The position numbers and the translations under genes are program-made. Below, one piece after another: positions 32,030-40,969 of a DNA stretch of 41,743 bases. Numbering within the stretch: position 1 is the first letter of the stretch; every line of letters starts with the position of its first letter. The notes below the pieces were generated by a model, which was not told where the DNA came from, did not search any database, and saw only the letters and a program-made list of their open reading frames with translations. This stretch comes from CAYNST01 sp964546435 (GTDB taxonomy: Bacteria > Pseudomonadota > Gammaproteobacteria > Pseudomonadales > Cellvibrionaceae), in NCBI GenBank assembly GCA_964546435.1, contig CAZJKJ010000028.1, positions 1 to 41,743 on the forward strand, in the 5' to 3' direction.

Positions 32030-32198
32030 GGGAACTTCTGATCAAGTCCGGACTGCGTCTGCGCGAGCTAAAACGTTCCGCCCGCAAGGCGCTTTTCGCA
32101 ACTAAAGGCCCTCCTTTCGCAAGAAGAGCAAGGCGGCGGATGGGCGTTTGGGCCGCGCCTAGCTGGCCGCACCCCACGGGGTTTGATCAGAGGCTCCC
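32030..32198. mobile_element. MITE-like element with 16-bp terminal inverted repeats
   Basis: The left end GGGAACTTCTGATCAA (32030-32045) and the inverted right end GGGAGCCTCTGATCAA (32198-32183) agree at 14 of 16 positions. The 169-bp interior is GC-rich, has no open frame, and contrasts with A+T-rich flanks. No certain target duplication is visible. The form suits a nonautonomous miniature transposable element or a dispersed palindromic repeat. Confidence 0.6.
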
Positions 32199-32334
32199 TA
32201 TTTAGTAAAACGGTACTCACAATCAAAACCAAAGGAATGTGCGGTTTAAATCCATCACACTTAAAACGCTCGTAATTCGGATTGCATTACCGGCTATTTA
32301 AAATGAACCCATTCGGATATGGTATAGATTGACT

Positions 32335-32354
32335 TGACCCGCCAATGCGGGTCA
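32335..32354. terminator. Perfect hairpin downstream of the OmpA-domain gene
   Basis: TGACCCGC-CAAT-GCGGGTCA is an eight-pair stem with a four-base loop, 34 bases past the stop of the minus-strand OmpA gene. No U-run adjoins it, so termination is plausible but not certain. Confidence 0.5.
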
Positions 32355-32387
32355 GACCGCTGGTAATAACGACTTCATTTAAATGGG

Positions 32388-33032
32388 CTATCTCGAGCCC
32401 AAACTTTCAGAATTAGTCATAACTTGAATTTCAACCCGACGATTTTCCTGCCGCCCCTGAACGTTATCATTTGATGCGACGGGTTGCTCTTCCCCTGGCG
32501 CCTCCACATCCCAGTTTTTTACATCAACATCATATTCGGCAAAATGTTGCTTGACTGCTTCTGCACGCCGCTCGGCTAAGTCCTTATTGTATTCTTCTGG
32601 CCCCGTGGCGTCCGTATAACCTGCGAGACCCACTACCAATGACTGATCGCCGCTTTGAAGTTGATTAACCAAGGGCTGAAGATTTTCTTTAGCCTTGTCG
32701 GTTAACTCAGAAGAATCAAATTCGAAGTGCACAACGTGAGCCTCACTCGAGTCCACCTGCCCGGAATCCGCTGTACCAAAATTAGACGCGTCCTTCCGCT
32801 CCTCCTCAAAGACGGGAGATCGCTCTTGAGTTGTGGTATCGGCAGTGGGAACCGAGCGGCTTTCCGATTCCGTTAATTTACCGTTGGAGCGATTTTTACT
32901 CTCTTCTTGTAAAAATTCGTCGTTTATTATCATGTCCTTGCCTGAGTCGCGCTCTGCGGCCGCATAAGCGAAGGACCCGTAGGCGGAAAAAGCGAGAACC
33001 AGAGCAAATTGAGATAGTTTTGGTGAAATCAT
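32388..33032 (-). CDS. Periplasmic OmpA C-terminal domain protein
   Basis: 214 residues: a signal peptide (FALVLAFSAYGSFAYA, cleaved about residue 24), a disordered acidic linker (about 25-100) and an OmpA-like peptidoglycan-binding domain (VHFEFDSSELTDKAKENL, GLAGYTDATGPEEYNKDLAERRAEAV, GRQENRRVEIQV). There is no membrane barrel and no lipobox Cys, so it is probably a soluble periplasmic peptidoglycan binder. The ATG at 33032 has a strong AAGGAGG upstream. The last residues run past the domain (MTNSESLGSR). It is divergent from the putative porin gene. Confidence 0.87.
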   Translation of the reverse strand: MISPKLSQFALVLAFSAYGSFAYAAAERDSGKDMIINDEFLQEESKNRSNGKLTESESRSVPTADTTTQERSPVFEEERKDASNFGTADSGQVDSSEAHVVHFEFDSSELTDKAKENLQPLVNQLQSGDQSLVVGLAGYTDATGPEEYNKDLAERRAEAVKQHFAEYDVDVKNWDVEAPGEEQPVASNDNVQGRQENRRVEIQVMTNSESLGSR

Positions 33033-33369
33033 AGCAAGCCTCCTTAGATTTAGAATTAACTTCGATAGACCGTCTGCTAGTTCTGTGCCAACGGTGATAG
33101 GATTCACGAAAGGCTACTGTAGATAGAGGCAATGTCTGCGAAAACTACACATTGGCACTATCTTTGAAATATCTCAATGGGAGTACATGGCACAAATATT
33201 GACTTTGGTAAAGTCGGGGATATACGATATAGACCGGCCAAGGATGGACACCAACACAGGGAGAGGTCAACCTCATTCACAGCTCTCCGTCATCCTTCTC
33301 CATTAATACCTTCAATTCCCACACCGGCTTGGGATGTTTGCATCAGTGTTATTAACGACGGATTGATCT
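33033..33369. other. 337-base divergent region, nothing certain
   Basis: A+T-rich spacer between the OmpA-domain gene (minus) and the putative porin (plus). A 100-codon plus-strand frame at 33177-33479 overlaps the porin start and has neither ribosome site nor protein-like composition. Promoters are expected here, but none is clear enough to mark. Confidence 0.5.
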
Positions 33370-34164
33370 ATGAAGCTAAGACTGGGTATTACGATTTCTT
33401 TATTAACGATAGCCAACTTCGGATCGGCGAGCCCCTATCGAACCGAGGTGACTGGCGGGTTTCAAGAATTCCAAAGTGACTTTTATCCTGATATACATAT
33501 ACGTAGCATCTCTGCTAACTGGTATTTCGAAGAAGTTGACACGGGCTCCCACCCATTAGCAGAAGCGGCCTTTTTGGAAAGAAAAAGTAGCATTAATCTT
33601 GAATTTTCCAATGTTGACTCGCTCACTGGAGTCGTCGGAGTGGATCCTGAAACCGGCGTTTCGTCCTTTTGGCAAGAACTGCATACACACCACTTTTTAT
33701 CTGGCAGCATTGACTACTACGTACCTAACACGATTTTATATTTGGGTGCAACCTACAAATACAATCGACTAGGTTCCGACCAAGATCACTTTAGCAATAC
33801 GTGGGGCGCCATTGTGGGTGTGACTCCACTCGAGGGCTTATTAATATCAACTGAATATTGGGAGAAGGCTGGTTATACGGCTAATATTCAGGCGCAATAT
33901 GTTAAACCGCTTGCAGGAGAAAACGCCATTCGTTTGGAAGGTTCTTATTATGACGGAGACGGGGATGAAGACACGCTCGAAGTAGGCGCTGACTTTTACT
34001 TCGATCGAAGCTGGAGTGCCGGGGTGGTGGCAGTGGATTATTCGGACACCAGCGTTGGCCTGCGCACCCGCAAATTCTTTACGGAGAGCTTAAGTGTCGC
34101 AGTGGAATACTTTGATATTGAACGCCTTTACAAGTACCAATTAAGCGCATCATTTCGCTTTTAA
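33370..34164 (+). CDS. Putative outer-membrane porin-like protein
   Basis: 264 residues with a signal peptide (MKLRLGITISLLTIANFGSA, cleaved about residue 20) and a chain of amphipathic beta strands with aromatic girdles (TEVTGGFQEFQ, ISANWYFEEVD, SSINLEFSNV, GSIDYYVPNTILYLGATYKY, GLLISTEYWEKAG, NIQAQYVKPL, IRLEGSYYD, TLEVGADFYFDRSWSAGVVAVDY). It ends in SASFRF with a C-terminal Phe. The segment SHPLAEAAFLERKSS recalls small putative porins of marine gammaproteobacteria. The cargo is unknown. Convergent with the halogenase gene; the shared end has a long hairpin. Confidence 0.75.
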   Translation: MKLRLGITISLLTIANFGSASPYRTEVTGGFQEFQSDFYPDIHIRSISANWYFEEVDTGSHPLAEAAFLERKSSINLEFSNVDSLTGVVGVDPETGVSSFWQELHTHHFLSGSIDYYVPNTILYLGATYKYNRLGSDQDHFSNTWGAIVGVTPLEGLLISTEYWEKAGYTANIQAQYVKPLAGENAIRLEGSYYDGDGDEDTLEVGADFYFDRSWSAGVVAVDYSDTSVGLRTRKFFTESLSVAVEYFDIERLYKYQLSASFRF

Positions 34165-34204
34165 CGGACCTCCCCTACTCCTCGCGTGCCAAGAAAATGC
34201 CAAA

Positions 34205-34237
34205 CGTCTAAAGTCTGATCTAACCAGATTTTAGACG
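34205..34237. terminator. Long bidirectional hairpin between porin and halogenase genes
   Basis: CGTCTAAAGTCTG (34205-34217) pairs with CAGATTTTAGACG (34225-34237) over 13 positions, with one G-U pair and a seven-base loop. It lies between convergent genes, 41 bases after the porin stop and 18 before the halogenase stop, and likely terminates both. Confidence 0.7.
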
Positions 34238-34254
34238 CACCATCCCAAGCAAAG

Positions 34255-35745
34255 TCAGTTTACGTTCGAACAGTAGGACCGTACAAAATCTTCATGAACA
34301 GGCATCCGCTCTACGGTCCTCGAGATATTGGTGCTCAACTCCGTTAAAAACCTTTTTAATTCATGCTCAGACATCGTATCAACTATCGGGTGATAACATT
34401 CGGGTAAAAGCCCCTGCCCCAACATCACCTGAATCCACGAATCAAGACGAAATAATTCGCCCTCGGATTGATAAAATTTGGCAGCTTGTTTAAACAAACG
34501 GATCCTGTGAGACAAATCGTCCGATATTTCCATTTCACGACAATCGCGCCAGAACGCACTATCCTCACGTTCAATTAATTTGTAATGAAGAATGATAAAA
34601 TCCCGAATCTTTTCAATCTCGGAATCAACCTGACGATTATATTCATCCACCACGCTCGACTGTATTTCCTTCTGCGGAAACATCTGCAACAACCGAGTAA
34701 TCGCGGTCATGACCAAATGGATACTGGTCGACTCCAGTGGTTCCAAAAATCCGGATGAAAGCCCTATTGCAATGCAGTTTTTGCTCCAGGCTTTGCGTCG
34801 CTTACCCGCTCGAAACGGAATTGTTCTTGGCTCAATAATTGTCTTTCCCTCTACGTCGGCAAGGAGCTTGTGGGTTGCTTCGTCTTCCGACATATAACTA
34901 CTGCAAAAAACAATTCCATTTCCGACCCGATTCTGCAGAGGAATTTTCCAACGCCAACCGGCATGATGCGCGATTGATTGGGTGAACGGTACCGCTGGCT
35001 CGATCGATTCGGTCTGGACCGCAACTGCTCGATCGCACGGAAGCCACTTGCTCCAGTCGTCAAACCCTGCCTTGAGCGTTTGCTCGATCAATAGTGCACG
35101 CATACCCGTGCAATCAATGAATAAGTCGCCTGATACTTCCAGGCCTGATGCCAACTGCAAGCTAGTGATATTCCCTGACGAGGGATCTTGCCTGACCTCA
35201 GAAATTTTTCCCTCGATCCGCTTTGCTCCGCCAGCCTCTGCCATAGCCTTTAAAAAAACGGCATAGCGTCCTGAGTCAAGATGGTAGGCATAGTTTACTT
35301 TTTCCCCCGCCTGAGTATTGAATCGTCCTCGAATTGCAGCACAAAACTCCACACAGTATGCACCGAAATCTTCTGCAATCCCCAGCTTTCGCCCTCTCAT
35401 CCAAAAATGAATAAAATCAGTAATGAGGGTTTCTCTACCAGTACGACCAAACGAATGAAAGTACTTATGACCAACAGATTTCCAGTTTTCAAACTGAATT
35501 CCCAATTTGAAAGTAGCGTTAGTGGCGCGCATGAACTGCTGCTCATCGATACGAAGCAATCGATGAAAAGTACGCATAGGAGGTATGGTAGCCTCACCCA
35601 CACCGATTGTGCCTATTTCGGCAGATTCCACCAGAGTAATGTCGAGAGCTGGACCCATTTGTTGGGCTAATGCTGCAGCCGTCAGCCAACCGGACGTACC
35701 TCCTCCCGCGATCACTACTTTTGTTTTCCCAGTATCAGATTGCAT
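34255..35745 (-). CDS. Flavin-dependent tryptophan halogenase family protein
   Basis: 496-residue FADH2-dependent halogenase of the PrnA family, which makes hypohalous acid and a Lys-haloamine to halogenate indole rings. All key features are present: the FAD loop VVIAGGGTSGWLTAAAL, VGEATIPPM, catalytic Lys in TFKLGIQFENW, the family signature WRWKIPL (WxWxIP) and the active-site Glu in SSGFLEPLESTSIHL. The protein therefore looks active. Members linked to TonB receptors often prefer bromide and free indoles, but the substrate is not predictable. It is last in the SapC-cupin-halogenase row, six bases after the cupin gene. A flavin reductase is not in the window. Confidence 0.93.
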   Translation of the reverse strand: MQSDTGKTKVVIAGGGTSGWLTAAALAQQMGPALDITLVESAEIGTIGVGEATIPPMRTFHRLLRIDEQQFMRATNATFKLGIQFENWKSVGHKYFHSFGRTGRETLITDFIHFWMRGRKLGIAEDFGAYCVEFCAAIRGRFNTQAGEKVNYAYHLDSGRYAVFLKAMAEAGGAKRIEGKISEVRQDPSSGNITSLQLASGLEVSGDLFIDCTGMRALLIEQTLKAGFDDWSKWLPCDRAVAVQTESIEPAVPFTQSIAHHAGWRWKIPLQNRVGNGIVFCSSYMSEDEATHKLLADVEGKTIIEPRTIPFRAGKRRKAWSKNCIAIGLSSGFLEPLESTSIHLVMTAITRLLQMFPQKEIQSSVVDEYNRQVDSEIEKIRDFIILHYKLIEREDSAFWRDCREMEISDDLSHRIRLFKQAAKFYQSEGELFRLDSWIQVMLGQGLLPECYHPIVDTMSEHELKRFLTELSTNISRTVERMPVHEDFVRSYCSNVN

Positions 35746-35751
35746 AATTAC

Positions 35752-36783
35752 CTATCGATTCAATTTATTGATTAGGAGGGCTCGGAGTTTACGAGCCTGA
35801 TTATCATCCAGTGGCTTAAGCAGGCCCTGCGCCTCTTCGGGAATATTCTGAACTGCCGGCGATGAACCGTTAAAAACGTAGTGGTCGAATAACTGTTTCC
35901 AGCCTTCACGCTCGTGCTCGGGCTTGTCTCTGATGCCCAAAAGAGCTGCATATAGCGCATTCATACCTGAAGTAAGGTATTGGGGCGCCTCACTCCACCA
36001 GTAATTTACTAACAAGTTAAACGGAGCCAATCCTTCGACGTGATGCCACCACATACTTGGAAGATATAGAGCATCACCGGGTTCGAGCTCGGCAATAAGC
36101 GCATTCTTTAAAGCTTCGTCGAAGCGCGGGAAAACAGTGAAATCCGGGTTACGAAAATCGACCAAACTTATCACCTGGCCGCCGGGCGTGGGCTCCAGCG
36201 GGCCAGGGTAAAGATTGTGGACCTGATCAGGCGGAAACAGCGTAAATCGACGACGCCCTGCGACACAGCATGCTATGTTATCCAATGCATCGTAATGGCA
36301 AGTCGCGGTTGTAGCGGTACCAATCCAAATGCTTACCGTTTCCTGGCTGACGGGAGGGTCTGGCACACGCGGCAGCTTGAGATCATTTTCAGACCGGAAG
36401 CCGGGTAAGTGGGTATCGATGATATTTGAGGCTATATAGTATCCGGGGGGATCTTGTTCACCCAAACCAATTGCTATGGCATCCAGTGTCTCATCAATGC
36501 GACCCTTATAGCTCAAGTACTCGAGCTCGGTTAATTTGGCATTGTAGAACAAACGTCCGGCGGCTTTCGGCTCCATTTTGCAAACGACTGTAGCACGACC
36601 GTTATAGAAAGACTTGACGTAATCCATCGCCTCCTGATCACCCTTGGCCGCCATCCGCACCGCCGGCCATCCCTTGACGAGCTGCTTTAATAATAGGGGC
36701 GTACGAGAACCAAGGATCTCTTGAGGGATATCATCTTTATCTATTCCTTCAATACACGGAACAACAGCTCTCTCCTCGACCAT
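35752..36783 (-). CDS. JmjC/cupin-like dioxygenase family protein
   Basis: 343 residues of the cupin_8 (JmjC, FIH-like) fold, expected to be an Fe(II)/2-oxoglutarate hydroxylase acting on protein or peptide side chains. The iron triad is visible: His and Asp in TCHYDALDNI and the distal His in ALYLPSMWWHHVEGL. GRRRFTLFPPDQVHNLYPGP lies between them, and PLLLKQLVKGWPAV is the typical N-terminal region. The ATG at 36783 lacks a strong ribosome site. It lies 36 bases after SapC and six bases before the halogenase. Such cupins repeatedly accompany halogenases and TonB receptors in polymer-degrading bacteria. Confidence 0.9.
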   Translation of the reverse strand: MVEERAVVPCIEGIDKDDIPQEILGSRTPLLLKQLVKGWPAVRMAAKGDQEAMDYVKSFYNGRATVVCKMEPKAAGRLFYNAKLTELEYLSYKGRIDETLDAIAIGLGEQDPPGYYIASNIIDTHLPGFRSENDLKLPRVPDPPVSQETVSIWIGTATTATCHYDALDNIACCVAGRRRFTLFPPDQVHNLYPGPLEPTPGGQVISLVDFRNPDFTVFPRFDEALKNALIAELEPGDALYLPSMWWHHVEGLAPFNLLVNYWWSEAPQYLTSGMNALYAALLGIRDKPEHEREGWKQLFDHYVFNGSSPAVQNIPEEAQGLLKPLDDNQARKLRALLINKLNR

Positions 36784-36819
36784 ATCCGAATCTACTCCAC
36801 GACTTTTATAGCCCGCAGC

Positions 36820-37578
36820 TTAATCAGACTCGCGAAGCCTGCGATTTTTTAGACCTACCAGCCTTTGAATATTCGCTAGTGAGGCAACGACGAAGTATGC
36901 CGCCTGCAGGAAGCCTGCACGACTAAGCTCTTCCAACGCCTCACCCTTTAAATTTTGAAGTCTGTCCGAATTTATGGTCTGGAATCCGTCGATCTTGTAT
37001 TTATCCCCGTTATCCAGACTAATATCGATCGAAACGTCTTCAATGATTTCATGACGGAGATATGCATCAAACATATGCTTGTTCAGCTGCATACCATCGC
37101 GGATTAGATTTAATGTGTTAGATATCCGATTGAGGTACGGTGAATTTCCCCCGTGCTCAAGAAAAACATTCACTCCTCCTTCAGCTGAGACCTTTGGATG
37201 GTCCATATCGACATGAACAAGCGGAACAATCTTTTCTTCATTGTTCTCCTGCTGCCTTTGTAATCCGATTGAGAATGGTCCACGCGCAACTACTGCTGGA
37301 ATGTATGCGGCGTTCCACCCAGCGTTAGTTTGCCCACTCGTGGCTGTGTCGACTAAAAACAGATTTTCATCCTTTTGAATTCCAAATAATACGATCGCTT
37401 GGTATTCGCCATTCTCAGGGGTCTTTCGGAATAAAATCGGATATTCCTTCTGTACTTCAGAAAATTCGGTAATAAATGTGACAGTGCTAGCGATATTGTC
37501 TCCAACAGCGACGGAGAAACTGTTTACAACTTTTAAATCTTTGTGATTGATGTTATCCAATAATTCAATGCGAGGCAT
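36820..37578 (-). CDS. SapC family protein
   Basis: 252 residues of the SapC family, named from an S-layer-associated protein of Campylobacter; the biochemical role is unresolved. Family features are VVNSFSVAVGDNIASTVTFITEFSEVQKEYPILFRK at the N terminus (split over two motifs), IPAVVARGPFSIGL, and the C-terminal stretch LLxxIxLDNGDKYKIDGFQTIN-like, here ISLDNGDKYKIDGFQTIN. There is no signal peptide. I chose the ATG at 37578 (MPRIELL) over the longer frame because it matches the family start. It is separated from the TonB receptor by a terminator, so it is probably transcribed at a lower level or from its own promoter. Confidence 0.88.
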   Translation of the reverse strand: MPRIELLDNINHKDLKVVNSFSVAVGDNIASTVTFITEFSEVQKEYPILFRKTPENGEYQAIVLFGIQKDENLFLVDTATSGQTNAGWNAAYIPAVVARGPFSIGLQRQQENNEEKIVPLVHVDMDHPKVSAEGGVNVFLEHGGNSPYLNRISNTLNLIRDGMQLNKHMFDAYLRHEIIEDVSIDISLDNGDKYKIDGFQTINSDRLQNLKGEALEELSRAGFLQAAYFVVASLANIQRLVGLKNRRLRESD

Positions 37579-37671
37579 ATGGATCTCGAGATGAATGGCA
37601 TGCCGGCATGTCAGCCGCGCCAATTTATAAATTCGAAGCGGCTGCGCAGGACGGCAGCAACTTACGACTCC

Positions 37672-37701
37672 GAAAAATAAAAAGAGCCACTCAAGAGTGG
37701 C
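37672..37701 (-). terminator. Intrinsic terminator after the TonB receptor
   Basis: On the minus strand GCCACT-CTTG-AGTGGC is followed by TCTTTTTATTTTT. It lies 27 bases past the receptor stop and about 95 bases before the SapC start, and should separate a highly expressed receptor transcript from the enzyme genes. Confidence 0.88.
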
Positions 37702-37727
37702 CCTTCAACTTTCTTCAGGCGCTAATA

Positions 37728-40700
37728 CTAGAAAGTATAGCGGGCACCGATCTGCCAGCGAGCCCCCAGATCTTCCAGACCCCACAGCATCGATTTGTTT
37801 CGAGCAAATTCGCGTCTGTCTTCGCCCGTGACGTTAATACCTTCAAGCGACACTGCGAAATTGTCTGTAAGATCGTACGACACGTTCATATCTATCTGCG
37901 AGTATTCTTCTACGAATCCCGGGTTATTAAACGGACCCACGTTGGTTCGAGACAAAAACTCATCCCGCCAGTTGTATGCAAGTCGAGCCGAGACACCATA
38001 GTTTTCATACATCAAAACCAGGTTCGCCGTATCGCTCAATCCAACCAATGCGAATTGTTGCTCGTCAGGAGAGGCCATGACATCGAAACCGACATCTCCC
38101 TTGACCATCGTGTAGTTCGCCATCACACCAAATCCGGACTCGCCGAAGAAGTGCTGGACGGCCAATTCCACCCCGTGAATCTTGGCTTCTTCAGTGTTGA
38201 TAGGCCCAGTGACCTGAAACTCCAACGGTGGGTCTCCTGCCTGCGGACCAAAGTCGTAACGTCCACCAGCTTCTTCGTTAAGACCAGAAACTCTATCCGG
38301 TCTGAAATATGCGGCTCCCTCAGGAAACTCCTGCGGGTCTCTCAAAATAACCATCATGGCGTGGAGATTACCGTTTGAAAGGTCATGCCCCCCGGCTGCA
38401 AGAGCAGCGGCTGCCTCAAGCGCCAACGGACCCGCCGTTGGATCTTGCACCCCTTCGAATGTTCGAGTCTCTGAAGCATTCCCGACGAAGTTGATTACGC
38501 GTTTTTCAAAGAAGCCAACCGACACATAACTCGTGTCTGCAAAGTAGTACTCGAGCGACAGGTCATAGTTAGTCGACTCTAGGGGTACGAGAGCTGGATT
38601 ACCCCCGTTAGCGGTGGCTATCTCACCTAGTAGGGTCGAACCGTCGAGGTTATAGCCAGTTGTCGCAGCATTCAAACTGCCCAATCCAGGACGGGCGATA
38701 GTCTTACTGAAGGACATGCGGCCGATTAGGTCTTCGGAGAAATTCAGGCTGAAGTCCAGATTCGGAAGTAACGCATCATAGGAACTGCCTATCACAGTAG
38801 GTGTACCAGTTGCATGGAGTACTGCAGCAAAGTCATCATCCGACTGCCATTCCATTGAAGCCAATGGCGGAGTTGATGAAGTAGATGTGACGTCGGTATG
38901 CTCATAACGAAGACCAGTGAGCACATTAAACTCCAAGCCCGCCAATTCACCTTCAAGGCCAACCTGGAAGTAGACACCGGTGGTATCTTCTTCGATCAGG
39001 TTATTGCTGCGCGAGTTACGTAAAGTCACACTTCCGTCGGCATTCGTAAAAGGACTCATGTAGCCGATATAGGGCGCGAACTGCTGGTAATGCGGTGCAT
39101 CCACCAAATGCTGAGCGAGCGCGCGAGCATCCGCTCTGAATCCAATACCCGGAGATCCGCCAGTATTAAAATCATCAAATTCACCCGCTAAGTTAAACGG
39201 CTGAATCATCCCTTCCGGGAATTCGCCAGGATTGTCTGCACCCCACCCACCCAATACCTGTTCAGTAGATGCGTTGTAGTCGACGGTATCGGACGATTGT
39301 TCGCTTCTGTCAATCCCGAATTCGAACCGACCATCGTCGAACTCCCACTTTCCATCCAGGCGATATTGATTAACCTCACTTTCCTGCTGCGCAGTCCACA
39401 TTCTCATCACAGCAGAGCTGTTGTCGGCGGCGTCGATTACATTGTTACAATTGGTAACAAAATCTTTACCAGGATTTCGGTCGCTATGCGCACAATCATT
39501 AATATACGTGCCACCGCCTGGGGCGTTGTAATCCCAAGTCGGTAGATCCCCGCCGAAATACAGAGTTTTACCTTGCTTGACCTGCGCGCCCAGGCCTACA
39601 TCGATTTCACCAACACCACCCGGCCCTTTAGGAAGGCTGGCCATCTTGGAACTGTGAGCATCGAATGCCAGGGTCAGTTCATCGTTAATATCCCAATTAA
39701 GATTTAGACCGAGTGATCTTAGTGTGTCCGTCTGGTTTCTGTACTGCTGAGCAAATCCGATGTCGCGGGTTCCATTCGGATCAGTCGTCGGATTGGAATA
39801 TTCTTCCCGGATCAGCACAGGAGTGGCTATAGCTGAATCATCGAAACGCACTTCCCGGAGAAATTCGTTGTTCTGTACCCAGTTCGTAACCTCACCCCGG
39901 AACTCTTCGCGCTTGTTCTGCGCGAATGTGTAGTCTACGGTAGCGACGAGATCTTCCCGAGGAGCAAACTGAAGGGTTAGCTGTGCATTTGTGCGCTGAC
40001 GTGATCGGTCAGAAAATGCATAGCGAATATCGTTCGGTCGGGCAAACATCTGACCTGGATCGGGCGCATTTTGAAATACATCATCCGTAGGGTCAGCATT
40101 CGTCATGGTTGCCGCAGCAGCCGGCCCGTATATTGTAGTATCGGCACCCCAGTAACCGATATTCCAGCCATTGACTGTCGCACCGATATACCCGGAATCC
40201 CGCTCTTGATAGCTAGCGCTTAAAGCGACGCCAAATCGCTCATTATCGTCAGTCCAGCTAACCAGGCCCGACATTTCTGGCGTGACATCGTCACCTTCGC
40301 GATTAGTTGTATCATGTACCGCTTTCGCACCGAAAGATGCATTAAAGCCGGGGTTCTCCAAAGGCTTTGCAGTGCGAACATTTACAGTGGCGCCGATACC
40401 ACCAGCGGCAATATTGGCTTTACCAGTTTTGTAAACTTCTACACCGGCAACTGCCTCCGATGCCAAATTTGCAAAGTCAAATGCGCGAGCGTTACCGCCA
40501 CGGGTTGAATCATCCGCCCCGGAACTGCCACCATAGGCACTACCGCCCGGCATGGTTCGGCCATTCAGAGTCACCATATTAAAATCGGGACCGAACCCCC
40601 GTACCGTAATTCTGGACCCCTCGCCATTCGACCTGTCGATGGATACACCAGTAATTCGCTGGAGGGATTCTGCAAGGTTAGTATCAGGGAATTTACCCAT

Positions 40701-40904
40701 GTCCTCAGCAGATATAGCGTCGACCACACCCGATGCATCTCGCTTCACATCCATCGCGGCTTCCAGACTCGCGCGAATACCAGTAACCAGCACTTCTTCA
40801 ACGATCCCAGAATCTGCTTGATCCTGCGCGAACGCATGATTTTGCGCTGCCACTGAAGCAACTACTGTCACGATAGCTGCAGAAAGTTTGTTTCTATTAA
40901 ACAT
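37728..40904 (-). CDS. TonB-dependent outer-membrane receptor
   Basis: 1058-residue energised importer. It has a signal peptide (AAIVTVVASVAAQNHAFA, cleaved about residue 26), a TonB-box-like EEVLVTGIR, a plug domain (DMGKFPDTNLAESLQRITGVSIDR, SRITVRGFGPDFNMVTLNGR) and a 22-strand barrel ending in ARWQIGARYTF with terminal Phe. The plug wording and length match the Xanthomonas/Caulobacter-type receptors (TIGR01782), often for oligosaccharides. I chose the ATG at 40904 because GGGA is eight bases upstream; an ATG at 40913 is possible. The substrate is unknown; no glycoside hydrolase or transporter is within the window. Confidence 0.96.
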   Translation of the reverse strand: MFNRNKLSAAIVTVVASVAAQNHAFAQDQADSGIVEEVLVTGIRASLEAAMDVKRDASGVVDAISAEDMGKFPDTNLAESLQRITGVSIDRSNGEGSRITVRGFGPDFNMVTLNGRTMPGGSAYGGSSGADDSTRGGNARAFDFANLASEAVAGVEVYKTGKANIAAGGIGATVNVRTAKPLENPGFNASFGAKAVHDTTNREGDDVTPEMSGLVSWTDDNERFGVALSASYQERDSGYIGATVNGWNIGYWGADTTIYGPAAAATMTNADPTDDVFQNAPDPGQMFARPNDIRYAFSDRSRQRTNAQLTLQFAPREDLVATVDYTFAQNKREEFRGEVTNWVQNNEFLREVRFDDSAIATPVLIREEYSNPTTDPNGTRDIGFAQQYRNQTDTLRSLGLNLNWDINDELTLAFDAHSSKMASLPKGPGGVGEIDVGLGAQVKQGKTLYFGGDLPTWDYNAPGGGTYINDCAHSDRNPGKDFVTNCNNVIDAADNSSAVMRMWTAQQESEVNQYRLDGKWEFDDGRFEFGIDRSEQSSDTVDYNASTEQVLGGWGADNPGEFPEGMIQPFNLAGEFDDFNTGGSPGIGFRADARALAQHLVDAPHYQQFAPYIGYMSPFTNADGSVTLRNSRSNNLIEEDTTGVYFQVGLEGELAGLEFNVLTGLRYEHTDVTSTSSTPPLASMEWQSDDDFAAVLHATGTPTVIGSSYDALLPNLDFSLNFSEDLIGRMSFSKTIARPGLGSLNAATTGYNLDGSTLLGEIATANGGNPALVPLESTNYDLSLEYYFADTSYVSVGFFEKRVINFVGNASETRTFEGVQDPTAGPLALEAAAALAAGGHDLSNGNLHAMMVILRDPQEFPEGAAYFRPDRVSGLNEEAGGRYDFGPQAGDPPLEFQVTGPINTEEAKIHGVELAVQHFFGESGFGVMANYTMVKGDVGFDVMASPDEQQFALVGLSDTANLVLMYENYGVSARLAYNWRDEFLSRTNVGPFNNPGFVEEYSQIDMNVSYDLTDNFAVSLEGINVTGEDRREFARNKSMLWGLEDLGARWQIGARYTF

Positions 40905-40930
40905 AGTTATCATTCCCAAATGGTCGAGGA

Positions 40931-40969
40931 TTATTGTTTTAGTGAAAAACCAGCCCGCATTGCACTCAA
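40931..40969 (-). CDS. Possible 12-residue leader peptide upstream of the TonB receptor
   Basis: A perfect Shine-Dalgarno AAGGAGG (40981-40975, minus) is followed five bases later by TTG, opening a 12-codon frame (MSAMRAGFSLKQ) that stops 26 bases before the receptor ATG. A GTG in another frame gives eight codons. A strong ribosome site this far (about 70 bases) from the receptor start cannot serve it directly. This suggests a translated leader, or a site that shapes leader RNA. Confidence 0.3.
   Translation of the reverse strand: MSAMRAGFSLKQ

Larger units (their letters stand above)
31953..32387. other. 435-base intergenic region containing a MITE-like element and a hairpin
   Basis: No gene seen. 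It holds a 169-bp element with terminal inverted repeats (32030-32198) and a stem-loop (32335-32354). The remainder is A+T-rich compared with the sequence to the left of it. Confidence 0.6.

Noticed and set aside
33177..33479. 100-codon plus-strand frame before the porin gene
   Set aside because: Overlaps the signal peptide of the porin gene in another frame, has no ribosome site and no protein-like pattern.
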